A DNA stretch of 9,405 nt from an uncultured Elusimicrobia bacterium (lineage in GTDB: Bacteria > RUG730): the NCBI GenBank assembly GCA_900321865.1, contig ONXP01000005.1:1-9405 (forward strand), written 5' to 3'. Positions 5,625 to 9,405 of the stretch are shown one piece after another. The notes beneath the pieces were generated by a model. The model saw only the letters and a list, made by a program, of their open reading frames with translations. It did no database searches and had not been told where the DNA came from. Positions within the stretch are counted from its first letter, which is position 1, and each line of letters opens with the position of its first letter. The translations under genes were made by a program, and so were the position numbers.

Positions 5625-6471
5625 ATTTTAAAGATAAAAAAGCACCCATATTCCCATGTTTTGTAGGGCTTTTTCTGTGGGAAAATAAATATTCACTATT
5701 TTCAAATGTGCAAATATTCGTAGTAATTATATTTTCTTCTAAAATTCCACTTTCTAATAAAATTAATTTATTTAGTTCCCAGAGATCTAAATGCCATTTA
5801 TTATCAAAAAAAAATAGGATATTTTTATATTGAGATTTTGGGAAATTTTTATTTATTTTTTCTACTAAATCTGCACCTATTTCATAGCATTTCATGCATA
5901 TAGAAGGGCCAATTCCGACCAATAAATTTTTAGGGTTTACTTTGAAAAATTTTATCATTTTTTCTATTGTTTTTGAGGCAATTTTTCCAACTGTTCCTCT
6001 CCAACCGGCATGAGACAGACCTATACATGTTTTATTTTTATCAACAAAAATAAGTGGCACACAATCCGCATAAAAAGTCGCTAAAATTATATCTTTTTCA
6101 CTCGTAATTAATCCGTCAATAGGATTTTCTGGCATATATAAAAAGTTTTTTTTGTCTTTTTGTCTTACAATTTTAATATTAGTAGAATGAGTTTGATTGG
6201 AAATATATAAATTTTCTTTTTTCATTTTTAGACTGGATAAAAATATTTCAAAATTTTTTTTAACCCGTTCTATATCGTCGCCTCTTTTTAATCCTAAATT
6301 CATTGAGTCAAAATTACCCTCACTTACTCCCCCAAATTTTGTAGAAAAGCCTAAGTTTACATATTTTTTAAGATCTTTAAAAACTAAAAACGGAACCCCT
6401 TCATTAATTTCTAAATCAAAAATATCTTCGTTATTTTTTTTGATAAATTTTATATTTTTATAAGTCATCAT
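5623..6471 (-). CDS. pgeF: PgeF/YfiH (laccase-domain, DUF152) family protein
   Basis: 282 residues, slightly longer than the usual 240-260 because of about 20 extra N-terminal residues. The conserved metal and catalytic positions are all present: His95 in NQTHS, Cys137 in ADCVPLIF and His154 in HAGWRG. The Cys-His spacing of 17 equals that of E. coli YfiH Cys107 and His124. GPSICMKCYEIG (188-199) and the C-terminal FSHRKSPTKHGNMGAF are further family signatures. Members are cytosolic. The E. coli protein edits peptidoglycan precursors by removing wrongly built UDP-MurNAc-L-Ser, and homologues such as FAMIN have purine nucleoside deaminase/phosphorylase activity, so the substrate here is not settled. 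The gene starts 4 nt after ptsI and ends 10 nt before Maf-RibD. ATG codons lie at 6471 and 6468, and neither has a strong SD, so it may depend on coupling to ptsI. Confidence 0.92.
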   Translation of the reverse strand: MMTYKNIKFIKKNNEDIFDLEINEGVPFLVFKDLKKYVNLGFSTKFGGVSEGNFDSMNLGLKRGDDIERVKKNFEIFLSSLKMKKENLYISNQTHSTNIKIVRQKDKKNFLYMPENPIDGLITSEKDIILATFYADCVPLIFVDKNKTCIGLSHAGWRGTVGKIASKTIEKMIKFFKVNPKNLLVGIGPSICMKCYEIGADLVEKINKNFPKSQYKNILFFFDNKWHLDLWELNKLILLESGILEENIITTNICTFENSEYLFSHRKSPTKHGNMGAFLSLK

Positions 6472-6475
6472 ATTT

Positions 6476-8110
6476 TTATGAAATAAAATTTTCTATTTCT
6501 TTTTTACAATCTTCTACTTTTATGGTTGATAAAAAATTTTTGATCTCAGGAATTAAATTTATAGGAATGCTAAAATTTTTATATCCTAGACCTATCAAAT
6601 TTTTTAGCATTGTTTTATTTTGGGCAAAATTTCCACAAACTGAAAGTCTTTTTTGATCTATTTTAGAGATAATAAATTTTAAAAGCCTAAAAATTTCTAT
6701 ATGTTTTTCGTCGTAAAATTTAGAATATCTTGAATTTAGCCTATCTCTGGCATAAAGATATTGCATCATATCATTTGTTCCAATGCTAAAAAAATCAACT
6801 TTATTAATTATTTTATCTAAAATTAAAACAATTGACGGAATTTCTAACATTATTCCAACTTTTATATTTTTATTAAAAAGAATGTGTTCTAAAATTAACT
6901 CATTTTTTGCTTCAGCTAAGATCTCGTTTGCTAGAATTATTTCGTCTAAAATTGAAATAAAAGGATACATTATCATAATATTTCCAAAATTGCTCGCTCT
7001 AAGTAATGCTTTTAGTTGCATTTTAAATAAATTTTTATTTTCTAGCGAAAACCTAATTCCTCTATTTCCAAGACTAGGATTCTTTTCTTTTTTTTGCTTT
7101 AGAAAGAAATTTTTATCACTGCCTATATCAAAAGTTCGAATAATTATAGGTTTTGATTTTAATTTTTTTGCAAGATTTTTATATATTATAAATTGTTCAT
7201 TTTCAGTTATATTTTTTATGTTTTTTGTAATTATAAATTCTGTTCTAAAAAGTCCAACTCCGTCTATAAAATTTAAATTTTTTTCGTCTATTTCTTCTTC
7301 AAAATTTATATTTGCTAATATATTTATTTTTATTTTATCATTTGTAAAAGATTCGTTATTTTGGATTTCAAAAGTTTTATTTTTATCAAAGTTTTCTGAA
7401 TCTTTTTTTGAATAATTTTCTATTTCAAGAGGACTAGGATTAGTTATTATAAATCCATTATTTCCGTTTACTATAACTAAATCTTTATCTTTTATGTTAA
7501 AATTTCCTAAGGAAATAATGCTGGGAATATTTAAAGAATTTAAAATAGAAGCAGTATGCGACATAGCATTCGATCTTTTTAATAAAATAGCTTTTATACC
7601 CTTTTTTATAACAGTAGATATGTCAAGTATAGAAATGTCATCTAATAAGAGAATATCATTAGAATTTATTTCAAAAGTATCTAAATTTTTAGAGTTAACG
7701 CTATAAATCATATCATAAACTAAATTTATTATATCTAATTGCTTTTCATAAAAATACAGATCTTCTTTTTTCATTATATTTTTGATTTTATCTACAAAAA
7801 GAGTTAAGGCTTTCTCTAAAAAAGTATCATTTTTTATGATTTCATTTCTGATATCATTTAAAAATAAAGGATCATTTATTAATTTTTTAAAAGCTATAAA
7901 AATATCTTTATTTTCTGATAAATCTTTTTCACTTTTTGAAAATTTTTGATTAAATTCACGAATGATTAAGTCAAATTTTTCTAATTCTTTATTTTTGTTA
8001 AAAATAATTTCGTTTTCAAAATTTTTATGATAATTTAATGGATAATTTTCAATGATTTTAATCTTTCCTATAGCAATCCCTTTCGACATTGCTAGCCCTT
8101 TAATTATCAT
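6476..8110 (-). CDS. ptsI: PTS enzyme I (phosphoenolpyruvate-protein phosphotransferase)
   Basis: 544 residues, near full length for EI (about 570). It autophosphorylates from PEP and passes phosphate to HPr in the cytoplasm. The N-terminus (KGLAMSKGIAIGK, 4-16) matches the family, and the HPr-binding helical region follows. The phosphohistidine is His185 in SNAMSHTASI. The PEP-binding barrel has DGVGLFRTEF (283-292), TFDIGSDK (326-333), NPSLGNRGIR (344-353), MLEIPS (421-426), DFFSIGTNDMMQY (439-451) and the catalytic Cys492 in SVCGNFAQ. The loop before the phosphohistidine normally reads GGxTSH; here GG and T are replaced (SNAMSH), and TLDIGGDK is TFDIGSDK, so it is a divergent EI although the catalytic residues remain. 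Start ATG 8110 has SD GAGGA about 7 nt upstream and lies only 2 nt after the HPr stop. Its pairing with HPr and IID argues against the related PEP synthase. Confidence 0.95.
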   Translation of the reverse strand: MIIKGLAMSKGIAIGKIKIIENYPLNYHKNFENEIIFNKNKELEKFDLIIREFNQKFSKSEKDLSENKDIFIAFKKLINDPLFLNDIRNEIIKNDTFLEKALTLFVDKIKNIMKKEDLYFYEKQLDIINLVYDMIYSVNSKNLDTFEINSNDILLLDDISILDISTVIKKGIKAILLKRSNAMSHTASILNSLNIPSIISLGNFNIKDKDLVIVNGNNGFIITNPSPLEIENYSKKDSENFDKNKTFEIQNNESFTNDKIKINILANINFEEEIDEKNLNFIDGVGLFRTEFIITKNIKNITENEQFIIYKNLAKKLKSKPIIIRTFDIGSDKNFFLKQKKEKNPSLGNRGIRFSLENKNLFKMQLKALLRASNFGNIMIMYPFISILDEIILANEILAEAKNELILEHILFNKNIKVGIMLEIPSIVLILDKIINKVDFFSIGTNDMMQYLYARDRLNSRYSKFYDEKHIEIFRLLKFIISKIDQKRLSVCGNFAQNKTMLKNLIGLGYKNFSIPINLIPEIKNFLSTIKVEDCKKEIENFIS

Positions 8111-8112
8111 TT

Positions 8113-8379
8113 TTATTCCTCATTAAATTTATCATTTACTAGTTTTTTTATAGCAAGAAAAGCTTCTTTTTCATCTTCTCCTTCGGCAGTTAAAAAAAAT
8201 TCTGTTCCCATACTTAGCGCTAACATCAAAAGTCCTAAAATACTTTTTCCATCTGCATTTTGATCATCTTTTTCAATTGTAATTTTCGATTTAAATTTTT
8301 CAGCAAGCTGAACTAAAGTAGAAGAAGCTCTGGCATGAAGTCCCAGTTTGTTTTGAATTTTTAATTTTTCTCTAATCAT
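8113..8379 (-). CDS. ptsH: PTS phosphocarrier protein HPr
   Basis: 88 residues, the standard length. His15 in NKLGLHARASS (10-20), with Arg17 beside it, is the residue phosphorylated by EI. Ser46 in GKSILGLLMLAL (44-55) is the regulatory serine phosphorylated by HPr kinase in bacteria that have it, and the flanking Ile-Leu-Gly is conserved. HPr carries phosphate in the cytosol from EI to the sugar-specific IIA. Retention of the Ser46 motif suggests an hprK gene elsewhere in the genome, often just upstream in mannose-PTS clusters of this layout. ATG 8379 has SD GAAGGAA, which overlaps the TGA of the IID gene (11-nt gap), so the two are translationally linked. Confidence 0.97.
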   Translation of the reverse strand: MIREKLKIQNKLGLHARASSTLVQLAEKFKSKITIEKDDQNADGKSILGLLMLALSMGTEFFLTAEGEDEKEAFLAIKKLVNDKFNEE

Positions 8380-8390
8380 TTAAATTTCCT

Positions 8391-9179
8391 TCATAATAAA
8401 GCTATAATCAAAAAAATTATAAATAATGCTAAAATCATATTTATAACTTTCCATCTTCTATTTTTTTTTAATATGAAAAATATGAATAAAATAAACAAAC
8501 TCACAGTTATATCAAAAAAAGAAAAATTTTGATTGTAAAAAAATAAAATCAAACTCAAAATTGTTAAGATGCAACCTATTTTTTTTATTTTTATTTCTAT
8601 ATTGAATTCTTTCCATTTTTGGATGTATTTTATAATTTCTAATTCTATTTTGTTTGCAATATAAATACAATACAATCGTAAAAAAAAATGAAGAGAATTA
8701 TAAATAAAAAGGTAGAACAGTAAAAGTATTAATATAATTATTTCATAAGATTGAAAAGTGAAAATTTTATATTTTAAAAGAATATTAGAAATCAGCCATA
8801 AAAAAAATATTATCAAAAAAACTAAAGGTCTCCATATTCCCCAAATAAAAGAATCTCCAATGGCAGAAAGTGTGGTGGATAAAGAATTTTTAATTTTACT
8901 GATTAAATTTATATCTTTTAGATTATTAACGCTATTACTTTTTTCTAATTTTATTATAATTCCTAAAACAATTCCTACCATATAAGGATGAATATTAAAA
9001 AATTCTAAATGCCTAATTAAAGCCTCTTTATATTTTTTATCATCATATATTTTTTTTAGAATATTTATTAGGCAAAAGGCAAAACCTATATTTTGCATTT
9101 TTTTAAAATTCCAAATAGCTTGTAAAAAAAAGCTTCTAAAACTAACGAAAAATAAATCTATCTTATTTATTTTTTGCAT
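8391..9179 (-). CDS. PTS system mannose/fructose/sorbose family, membrane component IID
   Basis: 262 residues. The N-terminal cytosolic part carries family signatures: SFRSFFLQAIWNF (13-25), MQNIGFAF (28-35) and a HLEFFNIHPY segment (57-66). The hallmark SAIGDSFIWGIWRPL (105-119) is followed by hydrophobic helices at about 119-134, 146-171, 201-216, 221-237 and 246-262. IID pairs with IIC in the inner membrane to take up a hexose (mannose, fructose, N-acetylated or amino sugars in known members) while it is phosphorylated by IIB. The specific sugar cannot be told from IID. It starts 2 nt after the IIC stop with only a poor AAGAA-type ribosome site, so it likely relies on re-initiation after IIC. 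Codon use is extremely AT-rich, with many Ile, Phe, Asn and Lys residues. Confidence 0.9.
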   Translation of the reverse strand: MQKINKIDLFFVSFRSFFLQAIWNFKKMQNIGFAFCLINILKKIYDDKKYKEALIRHLEFFNIHPYMVGIVLGIIIKLEKSNSVNNLKDINLISKIKNSLSTTLSAIGDSFIWGIWRPLVFLIIFFLWLISNILLKYKIFTFQSYEIIILILLLFYLFIYNSLHFFLRLYCIYIANKIELEIIKYIQKWKEFNIEIKIKKIGCILTILSLILFFYNQNFSFFDITVSLFILFIFFILKKNRRWKVINMILALFIIFLIIALL

Positions 9180-9181
9180 AA

Positions 9182-9405
9182 TTATTTTTTCTTTTTTAAA
9201 AATTTAAAATTGAAATTAAATGTTAGTTTTTCAAATTTACTAGAAATATCAAAAATATTTTTTTTAATAAAAAATATATCTAGCATTACAGAAAAACCTA
9301 TTATTGGTAAAAATTTATATAAATTTTCTAATGATAATAAAACTTTATAGTTTAGACTAAAAAATACAAGTTTGCTAACAAAAATATTTAATTTTATACT
9401 AAAAA
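9182..9405 (-). CDS. Probable PTS mannose-family IIC component, C-terminal end (partial)
   Basis: One minus-strand frame is open from the right edge to TAA at 9184-9182, giving about 73 residues; both other minus frames are full of stops. The hydrophobic segment LENLYKFLPIIGFSVMLD resembles the late helix of IIC, which reads '..LLPAVGFAMLL' in characterised members. A basic tail ending FKFLKKKK follows. Position supports the call more than sequence: IIC immediately precedes IID in mannose-family PTS operons, and the gap here is 2 nt. IIC would be the sugar-translocating membrane subunit. The rest of the gene, and presumably IIA, IIB and the operon promoter, lie beyond the window. Confidence 0.65.
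   Translation of the reverse strand, partial: FSIKLNIFVSKLVFFSLNYKVLLSLENLYKFLPIIGFSVMLDIFFIKKNIFDISSKFEKLTFNFNFKFLKKKK

Noticed and set aside
6783-7415. A 210-codon open frame on the plus strand opposite ptsI, and shorter ones at 6197-6463, 7494-7706 and 8758-8985.
   Set aside because: They lie antisense to well-identified genes. Their Phe/Ile/Ser/Lys-rich translations are what AT-rich coding DNA gives on the opposite strand, and none has recognisable motifs.

Overview
The window is two compositionally different blocks joined by an AT-rich, gene-free stretch. All intact genes use the standard bacterial code (TAA, TAG and TGA all act as stops; Trp is TGG) and most have good Shine-Dalgarno sites, so this is bacterial chromosome or a metagenomic contig of one. 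Sampled lines give about 35-37% G+C on the left and roughly 15-27% on the right. I cannot name the species. The right block has the order mannose-family PTS IIC-IID-HPr-EI, a layout known from delta-proteobacteria-like and other non-enteric bacteria. The left block is surface-polysaccharide material.

Left block (1 to about 2680, + strand). It opens with the C-terminal end of an ABC-transporter ATPase, closed by a clear intrinsic terminator, followed by a 46-residue gene of unknown function. Next comes a tightly packed but decayed sugar-modification operon. It holds the C-terminal half of a dTDP-4-dehydrorhamnose-reductase-like SDR, an acyltransferase-3 membrane gene split over five reading-frame segments by four frameshifts, an intact 121-residue cupin sugar-modifying protein, and the start of a further gene cut short by stop codons. 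Only the cupin gene looks intact.

Junction (about 2681-3281). No gene. It is very AT-rich, with a T-rich hairpin and six perfect copies of a 10-bp repeat just upstream of the next gene.

Right block (3282-9405). A full-length cation diffusion facilitator (+) converges on a compact minus-strand operon. In transcription order this is: PTS IIC (partial, runs off the right edge), PTS IID, HPr, enzyme I, PgeF/YfiH (laccase-domain family) and a fused Maf-RibD-deaminase protein. Gaps are 2, 11, 2, 4 and 10 nt, so they are probably one transcript from a promoter beyond the right edge. HPr and EI carry phosphate from PEP to the sugar-specific membrane pair IIC/IID. HPr keeps both His15 and Ser46, implying an HPr kinase elsewhere; IIA and IIB must also lie outside. 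The last two genes are nucleotide- or cell-wall-housekeeping enzymes riding on the PTS transcript.

The most unusual item is the single-frame fusion of a Maf nucleotide pyrophosphatase to a RibD-type deaminase with no reductase domain. I found no clearly new multi-gene system such as a defence island, mobile element or CRISPR array.
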